Shown here: positions 18,034 through 26,619 of the stretch, one piece after another
Position numbering within the stretch: position 1 is the stretch's first letter
Layout: each line of letters opens with the position of its first letter
Source: Pseudomonas sp. GM84
GTDB taxonomy: Bacteria > Pseudomonadota > Gammaproteobacteria > Pseudomonadales > Pseudomonadaceae
Assembly (NCBI RefSeq): GCF_000282535.1
Contig: NZ_AKJC01000165.1
Span: 1 to 36,049 of the forward strand
Direction of reading: 5' to 3'
Length of the DNA: 36,049 bases
Notes under the pieces: generated by a model
What the model saw: only the letters and a program-made list of their open reading frames with translations
What the model was told of the DNA's origin: nothing
Database searches by the model: none
Position numbers and translations under genes: made by a program

Positions 18034-18975
18034 ATGGCCGATTCCGCTTTCTTCAGCCCCCTGTCCCACGAGGGCATCCTCGCCGTCCGCGGCTCCGACG
18101 CCGGCAAGTTCCTGCAGGGCCAGCTGACCTGCAACATCAACTACCTCAGCCCCGAGCATGCCAGCCTTGGCGCCCGCTGCATGGTCAAGGGCCGCATGCA
18201 ATCGAGCTTCCGCATTCTCCCCGAAGGCAACGGCTACTTGCTGGCCATGGCCAGCGAACTGCTCGAGGCGCAACTGGCCGACCTGAAGAAATACGCCGTG
18301 TTCTCCAAAGCCACGCTCAGCGACGAAAGCGCTGCCTGGGTACGCTTCGGCGTGCAGCATGGCAATGCGGCGCTGCAGGCGCTGGGCCTGGACGTGCCGA
18401 CTGGCGCGGGCGCCACCGTGCGCCATGAAGGGCTGATCGCGGTTGCCGTCTCGCAGGGTCGCATCGAGCTGTGGGTGCCGGCGGACCACGCCGCGAACGT
18501 GCGCGAAAGACTTGCCACTGCCTTGCCTGAAGGCAGCCTCAACGACTGGTTGCTGGGGCAGATCCGTGCCGGTATCGGCCAGGTCATGGGCCCGACCCGC
18601 GAGTTGTTCATCCCGCAGATGATCAACCTGCAGGCGGTCGACGGCGTGAGCTTCAAGAAAGGCTGCTACACCGGCCAGGAAATCGTCGCCCGCATGCAGT
18701 ACCTGGGCAAGCTCAAGCGCCGTCAGTACCGTCTGGCGCTCGACCAGCAAGACATTCCGTCACCGGGTGATGAAATCTTCTCGCCCACCCATGGCTCTTC
18801 GGTCGGCGAGGTTGTCATTGCCGCCAGCACGGGCCAGGGCTGCGAGCTGCTCGCGGTACTGAGCGCCGACGCAGTGGAAGACGACAACCTGCACCTGGGC
18901 AGCCTGCAAGGCCCACGCCTGCAGCTGTTGAGCCTGCCTTACGAACTGGACCGCGACCGGGAAATCCAGCGCTGA
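18034..18975 (+). CDS. ygfZ: Folate-binding protein YgfZ
   Basis: YgfZ/IBA57 is a tetrahydrofolate-binding protein of the GcvT fold, needed for full activity of some Fe-S enzymes such as MiaB. The 313-residue product has the diagnostic motif KGCYTGQE (209-216) with the invariant Cys211, within SFKKGCYTGQEIVARMQYLG. A TATGAT -10-like hexamer lies at 17997-18002. A nearby ATG at 18026 is in another frame. It is divergent from sdhE, so two cofactor-maturation factors share a promoter region, and the HDOD gene follows after 31 bases. Confidence 0.93.
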   Translation: MADSAFFSPLSHEGILAVRGSDAGKFLQGQLTCNINYLSPEHASLGARCMVKGRMQSSFRILPEGNGYLLAMASELLEAQLADLKKYAVFSKATLSDESAAWVRFGVQHGNAALQALGLDVPTGAGATVRHEGLIAVAVSQGRIELWVPADHAANVRERLATALPEGSLNDWLLGQIRAGIGQVMGPTRELFIPQMINLQAVDGVSFKKGCYTGQEIVARMQYLGKLKRRQYRLALDQQDIPSPGDEIFSPTHGSSVGEVVIAASTGQGCELLAVLSADAVEDDNLHLGSLQGPRLQLLSLPYELDRDREIQR

Positions 18976-19006
18976 CCAGCATGCCACCCCTGCGGTAGAG
19001 ACGTTC

Positions 19007-19813
19007 ATGAACAAGCTGGCCGAGACGGTTCAAGCACAATTGCTCGCTGCCATCGACAACGACGACCTGGTCCTGCCGACCCTTCCGGAAGTGGCCTTGA
19101 GTATCCGCGAGGCGGCCGAGGACACGGAAATCAGCGTTGCCGCCCTGAGCAAAGTGATAGGCCGCGACGCTGCCCTCTCGGCACGCCTGATCAAAGTGGT
19201 CAACAGTCCGCTGTTGCGTGCGGCGGTCGAGGTCACCGACCTGCACACGGCCATCACCCGCCTGGGTATCAACTACAGCTGCAACCTGGCCATCGGCTTG
19301 GTGATCGAGCAGATCTTCCACGCCCGATCGCCCGCAGTGGAGCAGAAGCTCCGTGATATCTGGGCCAACAGTCTCGAAGTGGCGGGCATCAGCTATGAAC
19401 TGTGTCGGCGTTATACCCAGCTCAAACCCGACCAGGCCACCCTGGGCGGGCTGGTCAATCAGATTGGCGCGCTGCCGGTACTGATCTATGCCGAGGAGCA
19501 TAACGAGCTGCTTTCCGACCCGGTCTGCCTGCACTACGTGATCGAGCAGATCCAGCCGGTGCTGGGCGACAAGATCCTGTCTTCCTGGGAGTTTCCCGAG
19601 CAGCTGGTGAACCTGCCGAGCCAGATACAGGACCTGGATCGCTGCACGGCCAAGGTCGACTACATCGACGTGGTACAGATTGCCCGCTGCCTCAGCCAAC
19701 GCGGGCGCAACCGGCCACTGGGGACGCTGCCGGCCTATCGGCACCTGGGGTTGCCGCCTGGCACCGAGCTGGACATTGGTGAGCTGCTGGATGCGCGCAG
19801 CATGTTGCGTTGA
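19007..19813 (+). CDS. HDOD domain protein
   Basis: This 268-residue protein consists almost wholly of an HDOD domain, a relative of HD phosphohydrolases lacking the catalytic His-Asp metal site. The fold is seen in LPTLPEVALSIREAAEDTEISV, SKVIGRDAALSARLIKVVNS and the helix around ITRLGINYSCNLAIG. HDOD proteins usually act as signalling or scaffold parts in motility, surface behaviour and cyclic-di-GMP networks. No GGDEF, EAL or receiver domain is attached. It follows ygfZ on the same strand after 31 bases. Specific role unknown. Confidence 0.88.
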   Translation: MNKLAETVQAQLLAAIDNDDLVLPTLPEVALSIREAAEDTEISVAALSKVIGRDAALSARLIKVVNSPLLRAAVEVTDLHTAITRLGINYSCNLAIGLVIEQIFHARSPAVEQKLRDIWANSLEVAGISYELCRRYTQLKPDQATLGGLVNQIGALPVLIYAEEHNELLSDPVCLHYVIEQIQPVLGDKILSSWEFPEQLVNLPSQIQDLDRCTAKVDYIDVVQIARCLSQRGRNRPLGTLPAYRHLGLPPGTELDIGELLDARSMLR

Positions 19814-19831
19814 TCAAGGACTGCCTGCACT

Positions 19832-19927
19832 GGCCTCTTCGCGGGACAAGCCCGCTCCCACAAGATCACCGCAATATCCGAGGTCAGCATTGAACCTGTG
19901 GGAGCGGGCTTGTCCCGCGAAGAGACC
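19832..19927. repeat. REP pair, GCGGGACAAGCCCGC class
   Basis: Head-to-head REP copies at 19832-19862 and 19897-19927 lie between the convergent HDOD gene and tctE. Confidence 0.92.
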
Positions 19928-19942
19928 AGCCTAGGCGACACA

Positions 19943-21322
19943 TCAATCAGCGATGAAACTCACCCGCACTTTCAACCCGCCCTTCTCCCCATCATGCAGG
20001 CTGATCTGCGCCAGGTGAGCGCGACAGATCTCGCCCACAATGGCCAACCCCAGGCCAGTACCCTGGGCGCCACGCCGATAGAAGCGTTCGAACACCCGCT
20101 CACGCTCCTCCTCGGGAATGCCCGGCCCATCATCCTCGACCTCCAGCACCGCCGGCGCCAGCACCCGCAGGATCACATTGCCCCCTGCCGGCGTATGCGC
20201 CAGGGCATTGTCCATCAGATTGCTCAACAGCTCGTTGAGCAAGGTCGGTTCGCCCTTGAGCCAGACCGGCGCCTCGGCCTCCAGCGCCAGTGCCACGCCG
20301 CGATGGTGCGCCAAAGGCGCCATGGCCATGCCCAGTTCGCGCGCCAGCTGGCTCAGGTCCAGACGCTGCGCCCCACCTTCGGCGATCGCGCGGGCACCGT
20401 TCTCCACCCGCGCCAACGACAACAGCTGATTGGCCAGGTGAGTCAGGCGATCAGTACCTTGAGCCGCGGACTCCAGAGTCTGGCGCCATTCCTCGGGCTG
20501 CTGCGAACGCAAGCCCAGCTCCACCCGTGCCTTGAGCGCCGCCAACGGTGTGCGCAACTCGTGGGCAGCCTCGGCGATGAACTGCGCCTGGCGCTCGAAC
20601 TGCTCGCGCAAACGCTCGGTGAAGTGGTTCAGGGCACGCACCAGTGGCCCCAGTTCCCGCTGCACCTGCACCACCGGCAGCGCCCGCAGGTCGTCCGGCT
20701 GGCGCTCTTCCACCGCCGTGCGCAGGCGCTCCAGGGGACGTAGCGCCGCGCTCACCGCAAACGACACCAGCACCAACGCACCGAGCGCCAGCATGCCCAG
20801 GCGCAGCAAGGTGTCGGCCATCAGCCCACGGGCCATGCGCACCCGCGCTTCCTCGGTCTCGGCCACGCGGATCTCCGCCATGCCATTCATGTTCGGCTCG
20901 CTCACGGGTTTGAGCAGGCTCACCACACGCACGTCCTGGCCCAGATAAGTGGCGTTGTAGAAACGCGCCAGCGCCGGGTAGTCATCGGTGCGCGGCGTGC
21001 CGGGCGGCGGCGGTGGCAGCTTCTCGTAACCCGAGATCAGCTTCTGGTTGATGTCCAGCACCTGGTAGTAGATCCGCCCGGCACTGTCGTAGGCGAAGGT
21101 GTCCAGCGCCACGTAGGGCACGTCCGCGCTCAGGGTGCCGTCGCGCTGGGACAGGCCGGCGGCGATGGTCCTGGCCGAAGCCAGCAAGGTCCGATCGTAG
21201 GCGGTGTCGGCAGCTTCACGGCCGTTCCAGTAGGCGCTCAGGCCGCTGGCCAGCATCAGCACCACCAGCAGCAGCGCCAGGTTGCCCAGCAATCGCCCGC
21301 GCAGGCTGCCGTTGTCACGCAT
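19943..21322 (-). CDS. tctE: Tricarboxylate sensor histidine kinase TctE
   Basis: This 459-residue membrane kinase pairs with the upstream regulator. It has a first membrane segment (about 11-31), a periplasmic sensor with a proline run (103-107), a second segment (172-193), a HAMP region, the H-box [16 protein letters not shown] with His254, N-box ELLSNLMDNALAHTP, DDGPGI and GTGLGLAIV. The ATG at 21322 overlaps the regulator stop by 8 bases. A GTG 30 bases earlier is possible but less natural. Assignment to TctE rests on its place beside tctD, opdH and tctCBA; the sensed ligand is inferred to be citrate or a related tricarboxylate. Confidence 0.87.
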   Translation of the reverse strand: MRDNGSLRGRLLGNLALLLVVLMLASGLSAYWNGREAADTAYDRTLLASARTIAAGLSQRDGTLSADVPYVALDTFAYDSAGRIYYQVLDINQKLISGYEKLPPPPPGTPRTDDYPALARFYNATYLGQDVRVVSLLKPVSEPNMNGMAEIRVAETEEARVRMARGLMADTLLRLGMLALGALVLVSFAVSAALRPLERLRTAVEERQPDDLRALPVVQVQRELGPLVRALNHFTERLREQFERQAQFIAEAAHELRTPLAALKARVELGLRSQQPEEWRQTLESAAQGTDRLTHLANQLLSLARVENGARAIAEGGAQRLDLSQLARELGMAMAPLAHHRGVALALEAEAPVWLKGEPTLLNELLSNLMDNALAHTPAGGNVILRVLAPAVLEVEDDGPGIPEEERERVFERFYRRGAQGTGLGLAIVGEICRAHLAQISLHDGEKGGLKVRVSFIAD

Positions 21323-21986
21323 CGCGATGCTCGAGTAGATAGCCCAGGCCACGGAAGGTCACGATGGCCACCGGGTGACCGTCGAGCTTCTTGCGCAGCC
21401 GGTGGATGTAGATTTCGATGGCGTCGGGGCTGGCCTCCTCGTCCAGGCCGAACACCTGGGCGGCCAATTGCTCCTTGCTCATCACCCGCCCCGGCCGGGC
21501 GATCAGCGCTTCGAGCACACTCTGCTCGCGCAAGGTCAGTGTCAGGTTGTCTTCGCCCAGACTGAAACGGCGGGTATCGAGGTCGTACACCAACGGCCCG
21601 CAGCGCTGCTGGCGCTCGCCACCGAGCACGCTGCGCCGCAGCAGGGCCTTGACCCGCGCCTCCAGCTCGGTCAACTCGAAGGGTTTGGCCAGATAATCGT
21701 CGGCGCCAAGGTTCAGGCCGTGCACACGGTCCTTCACATCGCTGCGCGCGGTCAGCATCAGCACCGGCAGGGTCTTGCCGCGGCCACGCAAGCGCGCCAG
21801 CACTTCGAAGCCGTCCATGCGCGGCAACCCCACGTCGAGCACGGCAACGGCGTACTCCTCGCTGGCCAGGGCCAGGTCGGCGGCCACGCCATCGTGCAAT
21901 ACATCCACGGTCAGGCCATGGCTTTTCAGGGCCTGGGCCACGCTTTCGGCCAGTTGCAGGTGGTCTTCGACCAGCAGCACACGCAT
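21315..21986 (-). CDS. tctD: Tricarboxylate response regulator TctD
   Basis: This 223-residue OmpR-type regulator has a receiver with Asp51 (VAVLDVGLP), E7/D8, Thr79 and Lys101 (LAKPFEL), and a winged-helix domain ending EIYIHRLRKKLDG...RGLGYLLEHRDA. It is divergent from opdH-tctCBA across 200 bases that hold a strong dyad (22063-22083), its likely binding site. In related bacteria TctD-TctE activates tricarboxylate uptake genes, which fits this layout. Confidence 0.9.
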   Translation of the reverse strand: MRVLLVEDHLQLAESVAQALKSHGLTVDVLHDGVAADLALASEEYAVAVLDVGLPRMDGFEVLARLRGRGKTLPVLMLTARSDVKDRVHGLNLGADDYLAKPFELTELEARVKALLRRSVLGGERQQRCGPLVYDLDTRRFSLGEDNLTLTLREQSVLEALIARPGRVMSKEQLAAQVFGLDEEASPDAIEIYIHRLRKKLDGHPVAIVTFRGLGYLLEHRDA

Positions 21987-22062
21987 CGGATTCTCCCTGC
22001 TCAGGTGGGGCGGTGGCGCGGAGTGTACCGCTGTCGCCCGGCCTTTGAAGCCCTTTGTGACA

Positions 22063-22094
22063 AACCTTTCACGCTGAAAGGTTAGCGAAAGGTT
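22063..22094 (+). promoter_or_regulatory. Candidate TctD operator upstream of opdH
   Basis: AACCTTTCA (22063-22071) and TGAAAGGTT (22075-22083) form a perfect 9-bp dyad with a 3-base gap, and a third half-site GAAAGGTT follows at 22087-22094. A TAGCAT hexamer (22102-22107) just downstream could be the -10, with no good -35, as expected for an activator-dependent promoter. Confidence 0.6.
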
Positions 22095-22186
22095 GGTTGC
22101 CTAGCATCGCACCACGGTCGCCCCGCGCGCCGAAAAAAAGCACCAGCAAGGTGCAACGAATAAGAACAATAAACGGAGCCACCCCG

Positions 22187-23476
22187 ATGCTGTCATCGCA
22201 GCTGCAGGCATTCGCACCTGCCCGTTCCCTGTCCGCACGCCCCTCGGCCATCGCCAGTGCCCTGGCACTTGCCGGTGTCGCCCCGATGAGCCAGGCCGCC
22301 TTCTTCGAAGACAGCTCGGCGACCTTCGAAACCCGCAACATGTACTTCAACCGCGACTTCCGCGATGGCACCAGCGCGCAGCAATCCAAGCGTGACGAAT
22401 GGGCCCAGGGCTTTCTGCTCAATTTCGAGTCCGGCTACACCGAAGGCAACGTCGGCTTCGGCCTGGATGCGCTGGGCATGCTGGGCATCAAGCTCGACTC
22501 CAGCCCCGACCGCACCGGCACCGGCCTGTTGCCGACCCATGACGACGGCAAGGCCGCCGACGAATACGCCAAGCTCGGCCTGACCGGCAAGGTGAAAGTG
22601 TCGAAGACCGAGCTGAAGATCGGCACCCTCATCCCTGAACTGCCGACCCTGCAGCCCAACGACGGCCGCATCCTGCCGCAAACCTTCGAGGGCGGCCTGC
22701 TCACCTCCCAGGAGATCAAGGGCCTGACCTTCACCGGCGGGCGCCTGGACAAGGCCAAGGACCGCGACGACACCAACTGGGAAGACCTCGCCCTCAACAA
22801 CAAGAACGGACGCTTCGGCGGCACCTTCAGCGCCGACAACCTCGACCTGGCCGGCCTCGACTACAGGTTCACCGACCGCCTCACCGGCAGCTACCACTTC
22901 GCCCAGCTCGACGACATCTACCGCCAGCACTTCATCGGCCTGCTCGCCACCCAGCCCTGGGGCCCTGGCACCTTCGGCGCCGACCTGCGCCTGGCGGTCA
23001 GCGACGACCAGGGCGCGGCCAAGGCCGGCAACATCGACAACACCACCGTCAACGGCATGCTCAGCTACGCCCTGGGCGGGCACAAGGTCAGCGCCGCCTA
23101 CCAGCACCTGTCCGGCGACAGCGCCTTCCCCTACGTCGATGGCGCCGACCCGTACCTGGTCAACTTCGTCCAGATCAACGACTTCGCCGGTGCCGACGAG
23201 CGCTCCTGGCAAGCGCGCTACGACTACAACTTCGCAGCGCTCGGTATCCCCGGCCTGACCTTCATGACTCGCTACATCAACGGCGACAACGTCAGCCGTG
23301 CCGATGGCAGCGAGGGCAAGGAATGGGAACGCAACACCGAGTTCAAGTACGTGGTACAAAGCGGCCCGTTGAAAGACGTCGCCGTGCGCCTGCGCAACGC
23401 CACCTTCCGTTCCAACTTCACTCGCGACGCCGACGAAGTGCGGCTGCTAGTGAGTTACAGCGTGGCGCTGTGGTAG
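22187..23476 (+). CDS. opdH: OprD-family porin, OpdH-like tricarboxylate channel
   Basis: This 429-residue outer-membrane porin has a signal peptide ending near MSQA, followed by the OprD opening FFEDSSATFETRNMYFNRDF. Many alternating beta strands follow, including DLAGLDYRFTDRLTGSYHFA, KVSAAYQHLSGDSAFPYVDG and ELPTLQPNDGRILPQTFEGG. The C-terminus ends in a strand closing with an aromatic residue (SYSVALW), as outer-membrane insertion needs. The ATG at 22187 is preceded by CGGAG; upstream in-frame sequence is leader. Synteny with opdH next to tctCBA supports a role in citrate, cis-aconitate or similar uptake. Confidence 0.9.
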   Translation: MLSSQLQAFAPARSLSARPSAIASALALAGVAPMSQAAFFEDSSATFETRNMYFNRDFRDGTSAQQSKRDEWAQGFLLNFESGYTEGNVGFGLDALGMLGIKLDSSPDRTGTGLLPTHDDGKAADEYAKLGLTGKVKVSKTELKIGTLIPELPTLQPNDGRILPQTFEGGLLTSQEIKGLTFTGGRLDKAKDRDDTNWEDLALNNKNGRFGGTFSADNLDLAGLDYRFTDRLTGSYHFAQLDDIYRQHFIGLLATQPWGPGTFGADLRLAVSDDQGAAKAGNIDNTTVNGMLSYALGGHKVSAAYQHLSGDSAFPYVDGADPYLVNFVQINDFAGADERSWQARYDYNFAALGIPGLTFMTRYINGDNVSRADGSEGKEWERNTEFKYVVQSGPLKDVAVRLRNATFRSNFTRDADEVRLLVSYSVALW

Positions 23477-23520
23477 CCAATAGCAGTCACCCATAACAAC
23501 AACGCTCACGGAGATAGACG

Positions 23521-24501
23521 ATGACCTTTTCACTGCGCCGCCTCGTTCTGGCTACCGGTTGCCTGCTGTTGGCCGGCAATGCCCTCGCCGCCGAACCGAA
23601 ACGCCCCGAATGCATCGCCCCGGCTTCGCCCGGCGGCGGTTTCGACCTGACCTGCAAGCTGGTGCAGAGCGCGCTGGTGCAGGAGAAGATCCTCAGCAAG
23701 CCGATGCGTGTGACCTACATGCCTGGCGGTGTCGGCGCGGTGGCCTACAACGCCGTGGTGGCCCAGCGCCCGGCCGATGCCGGCACCCTGGTGGCCTGGT
23801 CCAGCGGCTCGCTGCTGAACCTGGCCCAGGGCAAGTTCGGCCGCTTCGACGAAAACGCAGTGAAATGGCTGGCGGCGGTCGGCACCAGCTACGGCGCCAT
23901 CGCGGTGAAGAGCGATTCGCCCTACAAGACCCTCGATGACCTGGTCGCGGCCCTGAAGAAAGACCCGAGCAAAGTGGTGATCGGCTCCGGCGGCACCGTC
24001 GGCAGCCAGGACTGGATGCAGACCGCACTGATCGCCAAGGCCGCCGGCATCAACCCGCGCGACCTGCGCTACGTGGCTCTGGAAGGCGGCGGCGAAATCG
24101 CCACTGCGCTGCTCGGCGGCCATATCCAGGTGGGCTCCACCGACATTTCCGACTCCATGCCGCATATCCAGAGCGGCAACATGCGCATCCTCGCGGTGTT
24201 CTCGGAAAACCGCCTGGACGAGCCGGAGATGAAGGACATCCCGACCGCCAAGGAGCAGGGCTACGACATCGTCTGGCCGGTGGTGCGTGGCTTCTACCTC
24301 GGGCCGAAGGTGAGCGACGAAGAATACGCCTGGTGGAAGGAATCGTTCGACAAGATGCTCGCCTCCGAGGACTTCGCCAAGCTGCGTGACCAGCGCGAGC
24401 TGTTCCCGTTCGCCATGACCGGTGCAGAGCTGGACGGCTATGTGAAGAAGCAGGTGGCCGACTACAAGGCGCTGGCCAAGGAATTTGGCCTGATCCAGTA
24501 A
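23521..24501 (+). CDS. tctC: Periplasmic tricarboxylate-binding protein TctC
   Basis: TctC captures tricarboxylates in the periplasm and delivers them to the TctA-TctB permease. The 326-residue product has a signal peptide cleaved after ALA (21-23), then the family entry motif APASPGGGFD (33-42) and segments such as YMPGGVGAVAYN and GSGGTVGSQDWM, which line the ligand site in TctC/BugT proteins. It follows opdH by 44 bases. The next gene, tctB, is split off by a REP pair, which could keep tctC mRNA more abundant than that of the membrane subunits. Confidence 0.94.
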   Translation: MTFSLRRLVLATGCLLLAGNALAAEPKRPECIAPASPGGGFDLTCKLVQSALVQEKILSKPMRVTYMPGGVGAVAYNAVVAQRPADAGTLVAWSSGSLLNLAQGKFGRFDENAVKWLAAVGTSYGAIAVKSDSPYKTLDDLVAALKKDPSKVVIGSGGTVGSQDWMQTALIAKAAGINPRDLRYVALEGGGEIATALLGGHIQVGSTDISDSMPHIQSGNMRILAVFSENRLDEPEMKDIPTAKEQGYDIVWPVVRGFYLGPKVSDEEYAWWKESFDKMLASEDFAKLRDQRELFPFAMTGAELDGYVKKQVADYKALAKEFGLIQ

Positions 24502-24528
24502 GCCGCTCAGCTAGCTGTCACTGATCCT

Positions 24529-24615
24529 TGTGGGAGCGGGCTTGTCCCGCGAAGAGGGCACCGCGGTGCATGGCACCGGCTATGCCGGTGTTCGCGGGGC
24601 AAGCCCGCTCCCACA
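24529..24615. repeat. REP pair (outward form) inside the tct operon
   Basis: REP arms begin TGTGGGAG at 24529 and end CCCACA at 24615, around a CACCGGC/GCCGGTG hairpin. The pair lies between tctC and tctB in the same form as the one between era and recO. Confidence 0.92.
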
Positions 24616-24642
24616 GGGTCCGCATCCTACGAGGATTTGCCA

Positions 24643-25101
24643 ATGATCCTGCAACGCTTCTTCGCCCTGGCTCTGCTGGCGGTATGCGCCGCCCTGGCCG
24701 TGATGGCCTGGCCCTACCAGGCCGCGTTTTCCTACGAACCGGTGGGCCCGCGTGCCTACCCGCTGCTGATGCTCGGCCTGATGAGCCTGGGCCTGCTCTA
24801 CCTCGCCATCCGCCCGACACCGATCGTGCGCAAGGATGACGAGCCCGAACTGGACCGCGAAACCCTGACCAAGATCGGGTTCTGCATCGGCCTGCTGATC
24901 GTCTTCGCTGCAACGTTCGAGGCCTTGGGCTTCATCCTCAGCGCGACCCTGGTCGGCATCCCCATGGCCCGCCTGTACGGCGGCCGCTGGCTGCACAGCG
25001 CCATCGTGGTGGTGGGCATGAGCCTGTTCCTCTACTGGCTGTTCGACCGCGTGATGGATGTGCCCCTGCCCCTTGGCCTGCTGAGCGTACTGGAGAACTG
25101 A
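24643..25101 (+). CDS. tctB: Tricarboxylate transporter small membrane subunit TctB
   Basis: TctB is the small, poorly conserved membrane subunit of tripartite tricarboxylate transporters. The 152-residue protein has four likely membrane segments: about 5-22, 40-56, 75-95 and 114-132. GAGGA (24631-24635) lies 7 bases before the ATG, which settles the start over an in-frame TTG two codons earlier. It lies 3 bases before tctA. Confidence 0.9.
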   Translation: MILQRFFALALLAVCAALAVMAWPYQAAFSYEPVGPRAYPLLMLGLMSLGLLYLAIRPTPIVRKDDEPELDRETLTKIGFCIGLLIVFAATFEALGFILSATLVGIPMARLYGGRWLHSAIVVVGMSLFLYWLFDRVMDVPLPLGLLSVLEN

Positions 25102-25104
25102 CAC

Positions 25105-26619
25105 ATGGATACCTTGAGCTACCTGGGCCAGGGCTTCGGCGTCGCCCTGAGCCCGTACAACCTGGTTACCGCCCTCTCGGGCACCCTGATCGGCACCGTG
25201 GTCGGCCTGCTGCCGGGCCTGGGCCCGATCAACGGCGTGGCCTTGCTGATCCCGATCGCCTTCGCCCTCGGCCTGCCGCCGGAGTCGGCACTGATCCTGC
25301 TGGCCGCGGTGTACCTGGGCTGTGAGTACGGTGGGCGGATCAGTTCGATCCTGCTGAACATCCCGGGCGAGGCCTCGACGGTGATGACCACCCTCGACGG
25401 CTACCCGATGGCGCGCAATGGCCTGGCCGGTGTGGCCCTGTCGCTGTCGGCCTGGAGTTCGTTCATCGGCGCCTTCATCGCCACCTGCGGCATGGTGCTG
25501 TTCGCCCCGCTGCTGGCGAAATGGGCGATCGCCTTTGGCCCGGCGGAGTATTTCGTGCTGATGGTGTTCGCCATCGTCGCGCTGGGCGGCATGGCCGGCG
25601 ACAAACCGCTGAAGACCTTCATCGCGGCGCTGATCGGCCTGTTCCTGTCGGCGGTCGGCATCGATGCCAACAGCGGCGTGTACCGCTTCACCGGTGACAG
25701 CGTGCACCTGGCCGACGGCATCCAGTTCGTGGTGCTGGTGCTGGGCCTGTTCTCCATCAGTGAAATCCTCCTGCTGCTGGAAAAGACCCACCATGGCCAC
25801 CAGGCGGTCAAGGCCACCGGGCGCATGCTGTTCAACTTCAAGGAAGCGGCCTCGGTGTTCGTGGTCAACCTGCGCTGCGGCCTGCTCGGTTTCATCATGG
25901 GCGTGCTGCCAGGTGCCGGCGCTACCTTGGCCAGTGCCGTGGCCTACATGACCGAGAAACGCATCGCGGGTGAGAGCGGCAAGTTCGGCAAGGGCGATGC
26001 CCGTGGCCTGGCTGCCCCGGAAACCGCCATCGGCGCCTCCTGCTGCGGCGCCCTGGTACCGATGCTGACCCTGGGTGTACCGGGCTCGGGCACCACCGCG
26101 GTGATGATCGGCGCGCTGACCCTGTACAACATCACCCCGGGGCCGATGTTGTTCGAACAGCAACCGGACATCGTCTGGGGCCTGATCGCCTCGCTGTTCA
26201 TCGCCAACATCATGCTGGTGATCCTGAACATCCCGATGATCCGCATCTTCACCCGCATCCTTGCCGTGCCGAACTGGGCGCTGGTGCCGGTGATCGCGAT
26301 CATCACCGGGATCGGCGTGTACGCCGTGCATGCCACCACCTTCGACCTGTTCCTGATGGTCGGCATCGGCATCATGGGCTACATCCTGCGCAAGCTGGAC
26401 TTCCCGCTGTCGCCGATCCTGCTGGGCTTCATTCTTGGCGGGCTGATGGAGCAGAACCTGCGCCGCGCGCTGTCGATCTCCAACGGCGAGCTGGGCATTC
26501 TCTGGTCGAGCCCGATCAGCATGGGCGTATGGGCACTGGTGGTGTGCATGCTCACCCTGCCACTGCTGCGCATCTGGCGTAAACGCAGCCTGCAACGCCG
26601 GGCGCTGGCCGATGCCTGA
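25105..26619 (+). CDS. tctA: Tricarboxylate transporter large membrane subunit TctA
   Basis: TctA is the large permease subunit, driven by the ion gradient. The 504-residue protein has about twelve hydrophobic segments. The family motif GLLPGLGPINGVALLIPIAF lies near residues 34-54, and its inverted-repeat partner MGVLPGAGATLASAVAYM lies near 266-283. It begins 3 bases after tctB, and its stop overlaps the abrB start by 8 bases. Confidence 0.96.
   Translation: MDTLSYLGQGFGVALSPYNLVTALSGTLIGTVVGLLPGLGPINGVALLIPIAFALGLPPESALILLAAVYLGCEYGGRISSILLNIPGEASTVMTTLDGYPMARNGLAGVALSLSAWSSFIGAFIATCGMVLFAPLLAKWAIAFGPAEYFVLMVFAIVALGGMAGDKPLKTFIAALIGLFLSAVGIDANSGVYRFTGDSVHLADGIQFVVLVLGLFSISEILLLLEKTHHGHQAVKATGRMLFNFKEAASVFVVNLRCGLLGFIMGVLPGAGATLASAVAYMTEKRIAGESGKFGKGDARGLAAPETAIGASCCGALVPMLTLGVPGSGTTAVMIGALTLYNITPGPMLFEQQPDIVWGLIASLFIANIMLVILNIPMIRIFTRILAVPNWALVPVIAIITGIGVYAVHATTFDLFLMVGIGIMGYILRKLDFPLSPILLGFILGGLMEQNLRRALSISNGELGILWSSPISMGVWALVVCMLTLPLLRIWRKRSLQRRALADA

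Noticed and set aside
22193..23359. A 388-codon open frame antisense to opdH
   Set aside because: Val, Ala and Gly repeats with no domain; opdH on the plus strand explains the sequence.
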